From CBDIDH01 sp965277595 (lineage in GTDB: Bacteria; Planctomycetota; Planctomycetia; Isosphaerales; Isosphaeraceae): 64,000 nt of DNA. How positions within the stretch are numbered: the first letter of the stretch is position 1; each line of letters begins with the position of its first letter. Of the stretch, positions 1 through 8,990 are shown in pieces. The position numbers and the translations under genes are program-made. Under the pieces are notes generated by a model. It had not been told where the DNA came from and searched no databases. It saw nothing but the letters and a program-made list of their open reading frames with translations. The stretch covers positions 1,364,001 to 1,428,000 of the forward strand of contig CBDIDH010000001.1 of assembly GCA_965277595.1 (NCBI GenBank), in the 5' to 3' direction.

Positions 1-86
1 CATGGCCGATGACCAATAAGGCGGAATTCTCGGTCATCGGTCCTTGGTCATCGGTCATTGAAAAAATCCACTCCGCAATCCTCCCT
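1..86. repeat. Family A heptamer palindrome (left arm cut by window edge)
   Basis: Copies of CCGATGACC (6-14) face GGTCATCGG (32-40 and 46-54), so the element can fold on itself. It is followed by GCAATCCTCCC (75-85), which matches the outer arm of the complete copy at 56805-56903. The unit repeats every 7 nt. It lies in the spacer before the first kinase gene; nothing else is recognisable up to the kinase start. Confidence 0.7.
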
Positions 87-259
87 TGGGAATTGTTCTC
101 GCCTTTGCGGAAAATCGGGCGCTGACGTAGACTACAGGGACGAGGTTCACAAAGCGACCGACCACGGGGAATGTTGAGGCCCGCGAGTCGGCCATTGAGG
201 GTCAACGTCAACGGTCGACGTGCCTCTTGTTTTGCGTGTGGGAGGCGCCGGGAGTCGTC

Positions 260-1981
260 ATGAGCCAGCCCGAAGAGACCGGCCGACCCGCGGTCGAGGA
301 GACGGGGCAATGGACCCTCGGCCTCGGCCTGAATCCGCGCGACCTGACCGGCCGGACACTCGGCGACTTCGAGGTGCAACGGCTCCTGGGTCGGGGCGGA
401 ATGGGTGAGGTGTACCTCGCCCGACAGGTCAGTCTCAACCGCCCGGTCGCGCTCAAGGTCCTCCGCGCCGACCTGCCGACGAAGGGGGTTTATCTCAGCC
501 GGTTCGAGGCCGAGGCGGCGGCCGTCGCCAAGCTGAACCACCCGAACATCGTCCACATTTACACGCTCGGCGTTACCGACGACATCCGCTTCATCGCGAT
601 GGAATACGTGCAGGGGACGAACCTCCGCGAGTACATCGTCAAGAAAGGGGCGATTGAGTTCCCCCTCGCCCTCTCGATCATGCGGCAGGCGGGAATCGCC
701 GTCGGCGTCGCTGGTGAGGTTGGCCTTGTTCACCGCGACATCAAGCCCGAGAACCTCCTCTTGACCAAGCGCGGTCAGGTCAAGGTCGCCGATTTCGGCC
801 TCTGCCGCGACCTCGATTCGGAGGAAGTTCACCTGACCCAGCCCGGGGTCACGATGGGCACGCCGACGTACATGAGTCCCGAACAGGCCCAGGGGCGCAA
901 GCTCGACCACCGGAGCGACCTCTACTCGCTCGGCGTCACCTTTTACCACATGCTCACCGGCGAGGTCCCCTTTCGCGGCGATGCACCGCTAGCGATCGCC
1001 CTGAAGCACGTTCACGACACCCCGGTCAGCCCCCGCGTCCATCGTCCCGAAATCCCCCCGGAACTGGAACGCCTGGTCCTCAAACTGATGGCCAAATCGC
1101 CCGACGACCGCTTCCAGTCGGCCGCGGAAATGCTTCGCGACCTGGCCCGGGTCCGCGAATCGATGCAGAGCCCGACCGGCGCCCAGCCTCAGGTTGACAT
1201 CCCGACCGCCGCCTCGCACCTGCCAGCGCTCGCGGCCTCGGCGTCAACCTCCGCCTCCGCCTCCGCCCCGGCGAAGGCCAAACCCCGGGCCGTCCCGAAG
1301 GCTCGGCCCTCGGTCGATCCCGGCCGCCCCTTGATCGGTCGCCTCGCCGGCTCGGCGCTGGTGGCCCTGGCCCTAGCCGCTGGGGCGGGAACCGGCTGGG
1401 CCAACCGTCCCGAAGACCTCCTCGCCCCTCGCGCTCTCGACGAGGAACCCCGATTGCCCCCCGGCCTCTGGATTGCCCCGTCGTGGAAGAGCATCGAGAA
1501 GCTCAACACCGCCGAGGATCAATACCACTGGGCTCTCGTCCGCGCTCCGGCCGAGGTCCAGGAAGCCGCCTGGCTCGCCGTCCCCGGGAATTTCCCGTCC
1601 TCGCGCGAATGGTCAGCTCGGGCCTATACCCAGCTTGCCCGTCATCTCCTGGTCCAGCACGATAGCGACCGCCTTCGTGTCCTCGCCGACGAGATCGCCC
1701 GCTGGGATGGTGCCCAGACTCACGAAAAAGAGCTTGCCGAAGTCATCCGTGCCGGTGTCGAAGCCCTCGACGGCGACCTCGACGGCGTTCTTGACGCCTT
1801 CGCCAGTCGGATCGATCCCGCCAAGCTCACCGACCCCGCCCTGCTTGAGCTGAGCCTGGAAGTCTCCGACCAGGCCGATCGCGCCGCGGCTCGGGCCGGT
1901 TCCCCCGGGAACACGACGCTCGCCCGGCAGAACCTGCGCAACGTCCGCCAGAAACTTATTCTCCGCCTTCGAGGTATTTGA
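260..1981 (+). CDS. Membrane-anchored Ser/Thr protein kinase (Hanks type)
   Basis: This is a 573-residue protein kinase. The kinase domain spans roughly residues 36-300, with the glycine loop GRGGMGEVY near 44-52, the VALKV lysine at 66, the catalytic loop HRDIKPEN at 158-165 and the DFG at 178-180. An Ala/Ser/Pro-rich linker follows, then one hydrophobic segment (about 365-385) and a C-terminal domain of about 190 residues that I do not recognise and that is probably outside the membrane. The ATG at 260 is chosen over one at 227 because GGGAG lies 5 nt upstream of it and the extra residues are not kinase-like. It is followed by an FHA-phosphatase gene, so a phosphorylation/dephosphorylation pair is a reasonable inference. 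The substrate is unknown. Confidence 0.9.
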   Translation: MSQPEETGRPAVEETGQWTLGLGLNPRDLTGRTLGDFEVQRLLGRGGMGEVYLARQVSLNRPVALKVLRADLPTKGVYLSRFEAEAAAVAKLNHPNIVHIYTLGVTDDIRFIAMEYVQGTNLREYIVKKGAIEFPLALSIMRQAGIAVGVAGEVGLVHRDIKPENLLLTKRGQVKVADFGLCRDLDSEEVHLTQPGVTMGTPTYMSPEQAQGRKLDHRSDLYSLGVTFYHMLTGEVPFRGDAPLAIALKHVHDTPVSPRVHRPEIPPELERLVLKLMAKSPDDRFQSAAEMLRDLARVRESMQSPTGAQPQVDIPTAASHLPALAASASTSASASAPAKAKPRAVPKARPSVDPGRPLIGRLAGSALVALALAAGAGTGWANRPEDLLAPRALDEEPRLPPGLWIAPSWKSIEKLNTAEDQYHWALVRAPAEVQEAAWLAVPGNFPSSREWSARAYTQLARHLLVQHDSDRLRVLADEIARWDGAQTHEKELAEVIRAGVEALDGDLDGVLDAFASRIDPAKLTDPALLELSLEVSDQADRAAARAGSPGNTTLARQNLRNVRQKLILRLRGI

Positions 1982-2277
1982 ATCGCGTGACTTGCCCGAT
2001 CCGATCCGATCCAACCCGACCGCGCCTTGCCCGACATTTCCTCCCCATTTTCCTTTGTCGCGGACCGCGATTCCGGATAGCCTCATTAAACAAGCCGATC
2101 ACATGAATTGCCGAAAGCTCTGGAGTGGTCGCGTCCCAACCTTGGGGCTTTCGGTCGCGGCCATTTCCGCCGTCGGATGGAACCGTTCTGAATTGATCCG
2201 AATTGAACTGAACTGAGCTGAACCGAGCCGAAGGGGCGCGTTCACGTCGTGTCTTGACTTGACTCGGAGTTTCTCGC
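1982..2277. repeat. Spacer with pentanucleotide tandem repeats
   Basis: This 296-nt spacer holds two runs with a 5-nt period: CCGAT x3 then related pentamers at 1996-2020, and about ten pentamers of the AACTG/AATTG/AGCTG/AACCG type at 2186-2235. The second run ends about 40 nt before the phosphatase start. No gene or clear terminator was seen. Confidence 0.6.
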
Positions 2278-3987
2278 ATGGCGATCCTGAAACGGGTGAC
2301 CGGCGACCCCGCCGGGCAGTTGATCGAGTTGAAGTGGGACGTGACCGTCATCGGCCGCTCGCCCGACTGTCAGATCGTCCTGGATTCGATCGGCGTCAGC
2401 CGCAAGCACGCCGAGATCCGCAAGGTCGGCGGCGCGTTTTTTCTCGCCGACCTGCGATCGCGCAACAAGACGATCGTCAACAACACCGAGGTCAAGGCCG
2501 GCGCCGATCACCCGCTCAAATCGGGCGACCGGATCAACATCTGCGACGTCGAGTTCGTCTACTACCCGGCCGTTCCCCCCCGCGATGAGCCTGGCCCCGG
2601 CCCCGACGTCATGGTCGTCAACGAGGGCGACGCCGGCGACGACCCCCACATGCACATCCTCGACGCCTCGCGGTCGAGTGCCCTGGCCAGCGTCGTCCGC
2701 CCCGAGATCAAGCTCAAGGCCATTCTTGAGATCACGCGCAACCTCTCGACCGAACTCCGCATCGACGCCGTCGCCCCCAAGATTCTCGACTCCCTGATGG
2801 AGCTTTTCCCTCAGGCCGAGCGCCTCTTTCTCGTCCTCGTCGATCCCGAGACCAAGCGGCTCGTCCGCAAGGCGTTCAAGTACCGCCCGAACACGCGCCG
2901 AACTCCTTTTTCCAGCCCCGTTCCCGAAGACGAGTTGCCGATGTCGATCAGCCGGTCGATCGTCAACCACGTCCTCGGCCAGAAAAAGGCCGTGCTCAGC
3001 CAGGACGCCGGCAACGACAAGAACCTCCCCACGAGCGCCTCGATCGCCGACCTCAAGATCCGGTCGGTCATGTGCGTTCCTCTCCTGACCCCCGACGGAC
3101 AGGCGCTCGGGATCATCCAGCTTGATACGTCGGACCGTCGCCAGTTTCTTCAAGATGACCTCGACGTTCTCGCGGCGGTCGCCAGTCAGGCCGCGATCGC
3201 GATCCAGAACGCGACGATGCACGAAACCTTGCTCGAACGCGAACGGATGGAGCGCGACCTCAAACTGGCCGAGCAGGTGCAAAAACGCTTCCTGCCGCAG
3301 TCGATGCCGGTCGTCCCCGGTTACGAGTTCTTCGCCCATTATCACCCGACCTACGAGGTCGGCGGCGACTATTACGACTTCGTCCACCTCTCGCAAAACC
3401 GGCTGGCGATCGCTCTTGGCGACGTCTCGGGCAAGGGGGTGGCCGCGGCCCTGATGATGGCCAAGTTCTCGGGCGATACCCGCTACTGCATCCTTACCGA
3501 GAACGCCCCTGGCCCCGCCGCGAATGAGTTGAATTCGTTGCTCTGCGCCGCGGGAATCGAGGAAAAATTCATCACGCTGAGCCTGAGCGTCCTTGATCCC
3601 GAAAGCCGTCGTCTGACGCTCGCCTCGGCCGGTCACCTGCCGATCATGGTCCGGCGCAGTTCCGACGGCCGAGTCGAGGAGATTGGCGAGACGATCTCCG
3701 GTTTCCCGCTCGGCATCATGGCCGAGAGCGACTACCAGCAAACCTCGGTCGACCTTGAGCCTGGCGACGTCGTCGTCATTTTCTCCGACGGCGTGACCGA
3801 CGCCCGAAGCCCTCGCGAGGAGCTTTACGACACCCGCGAGTCGCGCCGCCTGATGAAGCGAATCAGCGACTCCCCCGGCGGCCCGACCGACGTCGGCAAG
3901 GCGATCCTCCAGGAGATCCGCGAGTTCTCCGCCGGCCACTCGCAGACCGACGACATCACCCTCATCTGCTTCGGCCCGATGCTCTGA
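2278..3987 (+). CDS. FHA-GAF-SpoIIE (PP2C-type) phosphatase
   Basis: The 569-residue protein has three domains. An FHA domain (about 5-95, with IGRSPDCQIV, SRKHAEI and the distal asparagine stretch) would bind phosphothreonine. A GAF domain (about 160-310) follows. A SpoIIE/PP2C phosphatase domain (about 345-567) shows GGDYYDF, GDVSGKG, FSDGVTDAR and DDITL, whose aspartates normally hold two metal ions. A predicted helix beginning near ERERMERDLKLAEQVQ links GAF to phosphatase, as in RsbU-like proteins. It follows the Ser/Thr kinase in the same direction after a 296-nt spacer. The likely role is dephosphorylation of a regulatory protein, such as an anti-anti-sigma factor, but no sigma or STAS gene is nearby. 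Confidence 0.92.
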   Translation: MAILKRVTGDPAGQLIELKWDVTVIGRSPDCQIVLDSIGVSRKHAEIRKVGGAFFLADLRSRNKTIVNNTEVKAGADHPLKSGDRINICDVEFVYYPAVPPRDEPGPGPDVMVVNEGDAGDDPHMHILDASRSSALASVVRPEIKLKAILEITRNLSTELRIDAVAPKILDSLMELFPQAERLFLVLVDPETKRLVRKAFKYRPNTRRTPFSSPVPEDELPMSISRSIVNHVLGQKKAVLSQDAGNDKNLPTSASIADLKIRSVMCVPLLTPDGQALGIIQLDTSDRRQFLQDDLDVLAAVASQAAIAIQNATMHETLLERERMERDLKLAEQVQKRFLPQSMPVVPGYEFFAHYHPTYEVGGDYYDFVHLSQNRLAIALGDVSGKGVAAALMMAKFSGDTRYCILTENAPGPAANELNSLLCAAGIEEKFITLSLSVLDPESRRLTLASAGHLPIMVRRSSDGRVEEIGETISGFPLGIMAESDYQQTSVDLEPGDVVVIFSDGVTDARSPREELYDTRESRRLMKRISDSPGGPTDVGKAILQEIREFSAGHSQTDDITLICFGPML

Positions 3988-4011
3988 TCCGACCCAAAAA
4001 GGGAGCCCCGA

Positions 4012-5325
4012 ATGCGTTCCCGACGATTCACGATCGCCGGCATGATGGCCGCCGTCCTGGTCTGCGCCCTCGGCCTGGCGGCGCTCAAAACCGTGTCGAT
4101 CCTGGCGTCCGGCTCTCTCTTTTTCGTGACCTGCGGAGTGCTCACCCTAGCCTCGATCGGGGCCGTCCGTGGTGAACCCTCGGCGCGGGCCTGCTGGCTG
4201 GGCTTCTCGGCATTCGGCTGGGGTTACCTGGTGCTGACCTGGGCGTCGGAAGAACGGATCTTCCCGCCCCCGCCAACAATCGTCCTGCTCAACGCGCTGA
4301 TGTCCATGCTTGGCGCCAGCATCTACTGGGCGGACCTCCAGGAAGGCGGAGGAATGGGCGGAATGAGCATGCGACCTGAGTATTTTCATTACATGCGGAT
4401 CGGAAACTGTTTTTTTACTCTCATTTTCGCACTCCTTGGCGGACTTCTCTCCCACGTCCTCTTCCCTGATTCGACGCGTCCAACGTCCCACGTCACGTCT
4501 CCGCGGCAGCAAGAGTCATCCCGACTTCGTTGGTGGCGACAGCCGCTCATCTTCGGGCCTCCGGTAATTCTCCTCTACGTCCTGGCCGCGATCGTCGGCG
4601 CGAGGACGGCTCCGGGCCTCTGGGCGGGCGTGACGATCCTGCTGACCTGGGCATCGATCGCGCTGATGGCCGTCGCCGCCGTCGGCCATCGTGGAAGACG
4701 CCGCGCCGCCTCCGCCTACCTTGCCGCCGCTGTTTTCGGTTCGGGCTTTCTGTCGCTGATCCGCGAAGACAATTCGGGCGAGCAATCGTGGCCCCTGCAC
4801 GCGACGGACCGGCTCCTGACCACGATCCGCCCCTGGCTTCCCTTGACCGTGACCGAATATCCCGGCAAGTCCGGCGGAATCGCCGAGGCGAACGCCCGCG
4901 CCTTCCTCGCGCTTCAGCGGCAAGTCTCCGCGCCCTTCCCGGAGCCGACACCCCTGAAGGACGTCTTGAAGTCCCTCCAGGCGGCGACGCGAGGTCCAGA
5001 TGGCAAGGAAGTCCTCATTTATGTTGACCCGGTCGGTCTGCAAGAGGCCGAAAAGACGTTGGAATCAACGGTGTCTCTGGATCTTCAGAGTGCTCCTCTG
5101 CGTACAAGCCTGCATCTGGTTTTGAGCCAGCTTGGCATGACCTTTGGAGTCAAGGACGGAGTCATCTTCTGTACATGCGAAACAAGCGGCGAGCAAGAGG
5201 ACGCCTCGTTTTACCAGGACCCCTTCCTCGTGACCGGTCGATGCGTTCTGGCCTTGCTCGCGGCCTGCCTTGGGGGAACCCTGGCGCCGCTCTTGATCGG
5301 CCGCGAGGATGAGGTGACCCCCTGA
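4012..5325 (+). CDS. Polytopic membrane protein with STN-like domain
   Basis: The 437-residue protein has about seven hydrophobic segments: four in residues 8-150, two to three in 175-250, and one close to the C-terminus. A soluble stretch (about 310-395) contains the pattern PLKDVLKSLQ ... LRTSLHLVLSQLGMTF, which resembles the STN/secretin-short domain repeated in many planctomycete proteins. The start is 24 nt after the phosphatase stop, with GGGAG upstream, so it is probably co-transcribed with it. I do not recognise a family for the whole protein; a role in membrane signalling is a guess from context only. Confidence 0.75.
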   Translation: MRSRRFTIAGMMAAVLVCALGLAALKTVSILASGSLFFVTCGVLTLASIGAVRGEPSARACWLGFSAFGWGYLVLTWASEERIFPPPPTIVLLNALMSMLGASIYWADLQEGGGMGGMSMRPEYFHYMRIGNCFFTLIFALLGGLLSHVLFPDSTRPTSHVTSPRQQESSRLRWWRQPLIFGPPVILLYVLAAIVGARTAPGLWAGVTILLTWASIALMAVAAVGHRGRRRAASAYLAAAVFGSGFLSLIREDNSGEQSWPLHATDRLLTTIRPWLPLTVTEYPGKSGGIAEANARAFLALQRQVSAPFPEPTPLKDVLKSLQAATRGPDGKEVLIYVDPVGLQEAEKTLESTVSLDLQSAPLRTSLHLVLSQLGMTFGVKDGVIFCTCETSGEQEDASFYQDPFLVTGRCVLALLAACLGGTLAPLLIGREDEVTP

Positions 5326-5504
5326 CCGTGGGTGGCCTCGGCCGCGTGTCCCTTCCGGGCAACCTTGGAGATTCACGAGCCAGGTCGCGTTCCGATGCTG
5401 GAAGCGTTCAGAACGCCTTGCCGACGCGGCGGGGTCTGGCGAATAATAGGCTTCTGGCCAGACCGACCGACCGACCCTGACGATCGAGAATCGACCGCCC
5501 GCTC

Positions 5505-7100
5505 ATGCCCTGGAAAGTCTCCAACCTTCGCCTTGAGATTGACGAGCCTGAAGAGACGCTCGGCGAAAAGCTCTCCGCCCGACTCGGCGTGAGCCGCGAC
5601 GCGATCCGGCACTGGCGGATCTTGCGCAAGAGCCTCGACGCCCGCAATCACAACGACCTTCACTTCATTTACGCTGCCGAGGTCGACGCCCCCGACGCGG
5701 ACCTCGCCATTTCCAGCCGCGTCAAGACGGCCGAGATCGAGCCTTTTCGCGACGACGGCTTTGACTGGCCCGACCCCGGTCTTGAACCGCTCGAACATCG
5801 GCCCGTCATCATCGGCGCAGGCCCGGCGGGCCTCTTCGCGGGCTACCTGCTCGCGCTCAGCGGCTATCGCCCCTTGATTCTCGAACGCGGTCGGGAGGTC
5901 AAGGACCGCGTCGCCGATGTCCGCCGATTTGATTCGGGCGGCCCCCACGATCCCGAGAGCAATTACCTCTTCGGCGAAGGGGGCGCGGGCACCTTCAGCG
6001 ATGGCAAGCTCACCAGTCGCAACACCGGCCCCGACGTCCGCCGCGTCCTGGAGATCCTCGCCGACTGCCACGGCAAGCCGTCGATTCTCTACGAACACCG
6101 ACCCCACCTCGGCTCGAACCGCCTGCCGCTCGTGGTTCGAACCCTCCGACGCAAATATGAGGCGCTCGGCGGCGAGATCCACTTTTCCAGCCGGGTCGAA
6201 GACCTCGATATCGTCGATGGCCGACTCCGCGGCATCTTCACCAGTTCCGGCCGGTTCGACGCCGACCTCGCCGTCCTCGCCGTTGGCCACAGCGCCCGGG
6301 ACACGTACCAGATGCTTCTGGAACGGGGCATTCCCCTGGAATTCAAGCCCTTTCAACTGGGCGTGCGGATCGAGCAGCCCCAAGAACAGATCGACGAGGC
6401 CCGGTACGGACGCCAGGCCGGTCATCCCGCGCTCGGCGCGGCCGATTACAACGTCGCGGCCCGCGCGGGGAGTCGCGACCTCTTCACCTTTTGCATGTGT
6501 CCAGGGGGTTCGGTCATGGCCTCGGTCAGCGAGCCGGGCTACTTCGGCACGAACGGCATGAGCGAGAGCCGCCGAGACACCCCTTTCTCCAACAGCGGCC
6601 TCGTCGTCACCATCGACGCCAACGACCTGAACAGCAGGCACCCCCTGGCCGGTGTCCACTTCCAGCAGCGCACCGAACGGCTCGCCTATCAGGCTGGAAA
6701 CGGTTCGTACCAGGCTCCGATTCAGCGCGTTGCCGATTTTCTCAGGAACCGGCCGACGCGCGGCCCTGTTCCCAGCAGTTACGAGCGCGGAACCTTCGCG
6801 GCCGATCTCGAAACGATCTTGCCGCCCGTTGTCATCGACGCTCTTTTTCGAGGGCTTCCCGTGATGGATCGCCGCCTTCGCGGCTCGTTTCTCCGCGAGG
6901 CGACGCTTACCGGTCCCGAATCGCGCGGCAGTTCACCCGTGCGCATTCCTCGCGACGACCAGACGCGTCAAAGCCCGGCCGTTCTTGGTCTTTACCCCTG
7001 CGGCGAAGGCGCCGGTTACGCGGGCGGGATCATCAGCGCCGCGGTCGACGGCCTTCGAACCGCCCGCGCCATCGTCTCCCGACACGCCCTGAACCGTTAA
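5505..7100 (+). CDS. FAD-dependent oxidoreductase (COG2509 type)
   Basis: This 531-residue flavoprotein has an N-terminal substrate or nucleic-acid-like domain of about 90 residues, then the dinucleotide fold GAGPAGLFAGYLLALSGY around residue 105 and ILERG after it. It ends with a second FAD contact typical of the family, CGEGAGYAGGI. Conserved internal motifs include GEGGAGTFSDGKL and CMCPGG. These match the widely conserved COG2509 family of uncharacterised FAD dehydrogenases, whose substrate is not established. The ATG at 5505 has only a weak RBS, but the residues VSNLRLEIDEPEE right after it are the usual family start. It converges on rplS, with a family A repeat between. Confidence 0.9.
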   Translation: MPWKVSNLRLEIDEPEETLGEKLSARLGVSRDAIRHWRILRKSLDARNHNDLHFIYAAEVDAPDADLAISSRVKTAEIEPFRDDGFDWPDPGLEPLEHRPVIIGAGPAGLFAGYLLALSGYRPLILERGREVKDRVADVRRFDSGGPHDPESNYLFGEGGAGTFSDGKLTSRNTGPDVRRVLEILADCHGKPSILYEHRPHLGSNRLPLVVRTLRRKYEALGGEIHFSSRVEDLDIVDGRLRGIFTSSGRFDADLAVLAVGHSARDTYQMLLERGIPLEFKPFQLGVRIEQPQEQIDEARYGRQAGHPALGAADYNVAARAGSRDLFTFCMCPGGSVMASVSEPGYFGTNGMSESRRDTPFSNSGLVVTIDANDLNSRHPLAGVHFQQRTERLAYQAGNGSYQAPIQRVADFLRNRPTRGPVPSSYERGTFAADLETILPPVVIDALFRGLPVMDRRLRGSFLREATLTGPESRGSSPVRIPRDDQTRQSPAVLGLYPCGEGAGYAGGIISAAVDGLRTARAIVSRHALNR

Positions 7101-7110
7101 GAGAAGCCCA

Positions 7111-7161
7111 GCGATCGAGGACCGATGCCCTTTTTCTCGGTCATCGGTCATCGATCCTCGG
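7111..7161. repeat. Family A heptamer palindrome
   Basis: GAGGACCGATG on the left faces CATCGGTCATCGATCCTCGG (7142-7161) on the right across a T-run. It sits exactly between the convergent flavoprotein and rplS genes, so it could end transcription from both sides. This is a degenerate copy of the family. Confidence 0.55.
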
Positions 7162-7177
7162 CCATTCTTTCAGCGGC

Positions 7178-7666
7178 TCACGACTCGGTGGTCTTCTTCG
7201 CGGCGGCGGCGGCCTTGTTGGCGGCCTTGGTTTCGAGCTTGGCGGTGCGGACCGAGAGCCGCTTCGCTCTGCGCTCAGCCTTCTGTGCCTTGAGTTCGGC
7301 GGGGGTTGACTTGCTCGTCGGGAAGCGTTCCTTGAGGCGAACGGCCTTGCCCGAGAGGTTGCGGAGATAGTACAGCTTGGCCCGGCGGACCTTGCCCGAC
7401 CGTTTCACCACGACGTCGGCGATCCGGGGCGAATGCACCGGGAACTTTCGCTCGACCCCTTCGCCCTGGACGATCCGGCGGACGACGAACATCTCGCGCG
7501 TCTTCGCGCCGCTCTTGGCGATCACGACACCGTTGAAAATCTGGATGCGTTCTTTTTCGCCTTCCAGAATCCGGACGTGAACGTCAACCGTGTCGCCGAT
7601 CTCAAACTTGGGAAGCTCCGGCTTCATGCTGGACTGTTCGACCAGCTCCATCAGACGGTTCTGCAT
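7178..7666 (-). CDS. rplS: Ribosomal protein L19 (bL19)
   Basis: The first 115 or so residues match bL19: PKFEIGDTVDVHVRI, EGEKERIQIFNGVVI, REMFVVRRI and the VERKFPVHSPRI stretch, ending near KLYYLRN. The protein makes contacts at the 30S-50S interface. It is 162 residues against about 115 in most bacteria; the extra C-terminal 45 residues are Ala/Lys-rich and probably disordered. It is the last gene of ffh-rpsP-trmD-rplS and is separated from trmD by a 175-nt spacer full of heptamer repeats. Confidence 0.97.
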   Translation of the reverse strand: MQNRLMELVEQSSMKPELPKFEIGDTVDVHVRILEGEKERIQIFNGVVIAKSGAKTREMFVVRRIVQGEGVERKFPVHSPRIADVVVKRSGKVRRAKLYYLRNLSGKAVRLKERFPTSKSTPAELKAQKAERRAKRLSVRTAKLETKAANKAAAAAKKTTES

Positions 7667-7687
7667 GGCTCGGCACCTTGTGGAGAA

Positions 7688-7825
7688 GGAGTCAGGAGAC
7701 CGGAGACAGAAGACAGGAGGCCGCCCCAGAGCTTACTTGCCGGGCCGTTCCGATCAGAATTCAAGAGGCCGGGTTGTTGGACGCTCCCGGTTTCGCCTGA
7801 TTCCTGACTCCTGTTTCCTGTCTCC
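7688..7825. repeat. Family C heptamer inverted repeat (GGAGACA type)
   Basis: The left arm is five heptamers in a row (7688-7722): GGAGTCA, GGAGACC, GGAGACA, GAAGACA, GGAGGCC. The right arm (7798-7825) is TGATTCC, TGACTCC, TGTTTCC, TGTCTCC, the reverse complement type. Between the arms lie about 75 nt. The element fills the trmD-rplS spacer and would form a long imperfect stem in the transcript. Confidence 0.75.
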
Positions 7826-7840
7826 TTCATAAACAAACGA

Positions 7841-8506
7841 TTATCTTCGGTTTTCGCGACGCCAGCGGGCGATCGCCGCGTGGTCGCCGCTTAAGAGGAT
7901 GTCGGGGACCGCGAGCCCGCGAAAGGTGCGGGGGCGGGTGTACTGGGGATATTCCAGGCCGCCGTCGGGGCCAAACGACTCGTCCACGGAACTCTCGGCG
8001 TCTCCCAAGGCTCCAGGAACGAGCCGCATCACCGCGTCGATCACGACCATCGCCGCCACCTCGCCCCCCGAGAGGACGTAATCGCCGATCGACAGCGATT
8101 CCGGCCGGAGCGTCTCGACGATCCGCTCATCGAACCCCTCGTAACGACCGCAGAGCAAGACCAGGCGCGACTCTCGCGCCAGTTCCGTCACAAAGGCTTG
8201 ATCGAGCCGACGCCCCTGCGGGGTCAACACAATCAGGCGTCCCGGCGGCTCAACCTCCGCCCGAACAGCCTCCACCGAGGCGACGACCGGCGGGGCCATG
8301 AGAACCATCCCCGGACCCCCTCCGAAAGGGCGGTCATCGACCTGCCTGTGCCGCCCCTCCGCCCAGTCGCGGATGTCCCGAAGGTTCACCCGGACCAGGC
8401 CCCGCCCGATCGCCCGGCTCAGTATGCTTTCGCTCAAAAAGCCATCAAAGAGGGCGGGAAAGAGCGTCAGCACATCAAACCGAATCGCGGGCGGCGGCGG
8501 CTCCAT
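7841..8506 (-). CDS. trmD: tRNA (guanine-37-N1)-methyltransferase
   Basis: This 221-residue SPOUT methyltransferase makes m1G37 in tRNAs. Visible signatures are FDVLTLFPALF at the N-terminus, FGGGPGMVL, the trefoil-knot AdoMet site LLCGRYEGFDERI and SIGDYVLSGGE, and the C-terminal EYPQYTRP. It is slightly shorter than the usual 230-250 residues but no motif is missing. It lies between rpsP (58 nt upstream) and rplS. The usual neighbour rimM is absent. Confidence 0.96.
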   Translation of the reverse strand: MEPPPPAIRFDVLTLFPALFDGFLSESILSRAIGRGLVRVNLRDIRDWAEGRHRQVDDRPFGGGPGMVLMAPPVVASVEAVRAEVEPPGRLIVLTPQGRRLDQAFVTELARESRLVLLCGRYEGFDERIVETLRPESLSIGDYVLSGGEVAAMVVIDAVMRLVPGALGDAESSVDESFGPDGGLEYPQYTRPRTFRGLAVPDILLSGDHAAIARWRRENRR

Positions 8507-8564
8507 CGGTCGTCTCGTCTCGTCTTAGCTCAGCGCAACGGTTCGGCCGATTCGGGGCCGGAAA

Positions 8565-8990
8565 TCACGAGGCGTCCGGCGGCGGTGACACCTGTTCCTC
8601 GGCCGGGGCCTCGGCGGTCGTCGCCGCGGGAGCCGGGGCCGGGGCCGCCTTCGGTGCCGGGCTTGGGGTCGGGGTTGCGCTCGGTGCCGGCTTCAGGGCG
8701 GCGAGCGCCTCGTCGGAAAGCTTCCACGACTCGCCGTTCGCGGGCTTCTTGACGTTATGCTTGTTCAGCAGCGCCTGGACCTTCTCGCTCGGCTGGGCAC
8801 CGACGCTCAGCCAGTACCGAATCCGGTTGACATCCAGGATCGTGCGGGCATCCTTATTGCGGACCATCGGGTCGTAATGGCCAAGTTCCTCGATCGAACG
8901 TCCGTCGCGGGGCGACCTTGCGTCCATGGCGCAGATCCGGAAGAACGGGCGATGACGCCTGCCGAACGATTTCATGCGGATACGAACCAC
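8565..8990 (-). CDS. rpsP: Ribosomal protein S16 (bS16) with long C-terminal tail
   Basis: The start is a GTG at 8990, with AAGGAG 9 nt upstream; it gives MVRIRMKSFGRRHRPFFRI, the canonical bS16 beginning. An in-frame ATG 55 codons further upstream gives residues unlike any S16. The bS16 core (about 85 residues) includes AMDARSPRDGR and ELGHYDP. It is followed by an Ala/Pro-rich tail to residue 141, about 55 residues longer than in E. coli. It is the second gene of the ffh-rpsP-trmD-rplS cluster. Confidence 0.95.
   Translation of the reverse strand: MVRIRMKSFGRRHRPFFRICAMDARSPRDGRSIEELGHYDPMVRNKDARTILDVNRIRYWLSVGAQPSEKVQALLNKHNVKKPANGESWKLSDEALAALKPAPSATPTPSPAPKAAPAPAPAATTAEAPAEEQVSPPPDAS

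Noticed and set aside
2242..3939. A 565-codon open frame on the minus strand across the FHA-GAF-SpoIIE gene
   Set aside because: It is an antisense shadow of a conserved gene in high-GC sequence; its residues show no family motif, while the plus-strand protein has three recognisable domains.
5373..6659. A long minus-strand open frame across the flavoprotein gene
   Set aside because: Antisense to a gene with clear FAD motifs; no domain can be recognised in it.
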